Source of the DNA: CAVQFO01 sp963711725
GTDB lineage: Bacteria; Pseudomonadota; Gammaproteobacteria; Nitrococcales; Aquisalimonadaceae
Direction of reading: 5' to 3'
DNA: 64,000 bases
Assembly: GCA_963711725.1 (NCBI GenBank)
Contig: CAVQFO010000023.1
Coordinates: forward strand, 434,001 to 498,000
Part shown: positions 63,841 to 64,000 of the stretch, piece after piece
Layout: the number at the start of each line of letters is the position of its first letter
Position numbering within the stretch: position 1 is the first letter of the stretch
The notes under the pieces: generated by a model
The model's input: the letters and a program-made list of their open reading frames with translations, nothing else
Database searches by the model: none
Told to the model about the DNA's origin: nothing
Made by a program: the position numbers and the translations under genes

Positions 63841-64000
63841 TCACCCCTGCTCGAGCACCCGCCGGTAGAGCAACGCGTCATCCTCCGAGAAACAGCAGGC
63901 AACGATCCGATCAAAGTCGCCCTCGGCGGCGCGCATCTCCTCCACGGCAATGCGCGCGGCGGGCTCCTTCGGAAACCCGTAGACCCCGGTACTGATGGCG
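63841..64000 (-). CDS. Macro-domain protein, C-terminal part (5' end beyond window)
   Basis: The minus strand from the window end reads AISTGVYGFPKEPAARIAVE...FSEDDALLYRRVLEQG and stops at 63841. AISTGVYGFP is the second phosphate-binding loop of MacroD/YmdB-like ADP-ribose-binding domains, which remove ADP-ribose or O-acetyl groups. Only about 53 residues are visible. Confidence 0.75.
   Translation of the reverse strand, partial: AISTGVYGFPKEPAARIAVEEMRAAEGDFDRIVACCFSEDDALLYRRVLEQG

Overview
The window is a GC-rich chromosomal segment of a Gram-negative bacterium, most likely a gammaproteobacterium. Pointers are the order pilB-pilC-pilD-coaE-zapD-yacG, mreBCD-mrdA-mrdB-mltB-rlpA-dacA-ybeD-lipB, a complete mraZ-to-lpxC division/cell-wall (dcw) cluster, rnpB next to rsmI, and lpoA-yraN-diaA-dolP. 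MurE carries the DNPR motif of meso-diaminopimelate enzymes. I cannot name the genus; the gene order would fit a Chromatiales/Ectothiorhodospiraceae-like lineage.

Layout. 1-2.4 kb: metal ABC transporter znuB-znuC-znuA (minus strand, znuB cut by the window edge). 2.6-5.9 kb: dksA, an aroG-type DAHP synthase and a stand-alone ClpX-like unfoldase (minus). 6.4-8.9 kb: a Trm112-like protein, prmC, an HMA-fold-like small protein and moeB (plus). 8.9-12.2 kb: two tandem secreted esterases of the PHB-depolymerase family (minus). 12.5-16.8 kb: hslO, gatB, gatA, gatC (minus). 16.9-27 kb: rod-shape and peptidoglycan block mreB to lipB (plus). 27.1-28.3 kb: ammonium transporter (minus) with a sigma-54-like promoter. 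28.6-34.2 kb: type IV pilus assembly genes pilBCD, then coaE, zapD, yacG (plus). 34.2-58.7 kb: minus-strand run from mraZ through ftsZ, lpxC, secA and argJ to a Nudix-ThiE fusion, interrupted only by plus-strand dciA. 59.0-60.2 kb: rnpB and rsmI (minus). 60.3-63.8 kb: lpoA, yraN, diaA, dolP (plus), then the 3' end of a macro-domain gene (minus).

Most of the segment builds and divides the cell envelope: precursor synthesis (murB-murG, ddlB, mraY), the elongation machine (mreBCD, mrdA, mrdB), the division machine (ftsL, ftsI, ftsW, ftsQ, ftsA, ftsZ, zapD), remodelling enzymes (mltB, rlpA, dacA) and a PBP1 activator (lpoA).

The unusual content is not a large novel system. It consists of three foldback (MITE-like) insertions, two of which supply the stop codon of the gene they abut (rodA and ftsQ); a REP-type inverted pair between gatB and gatA; a probable ATT start codon for mreC; an esterase duplication whose two promoters carry similar TGACT/AGTCA palindromes; a Trm112-like protein paired with PrmC; a divergent ClpX; and at least seven single-base reading-frame breaks in secA, ftsZ, ftsA, ftsI and rsmI. 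Because most of those genes are essential and 6 of the 7 breaks are single extra bases, sequence error is the likeliest cause. No tRNA, CRISPR array, complete insertion sequence or prophage was seen.
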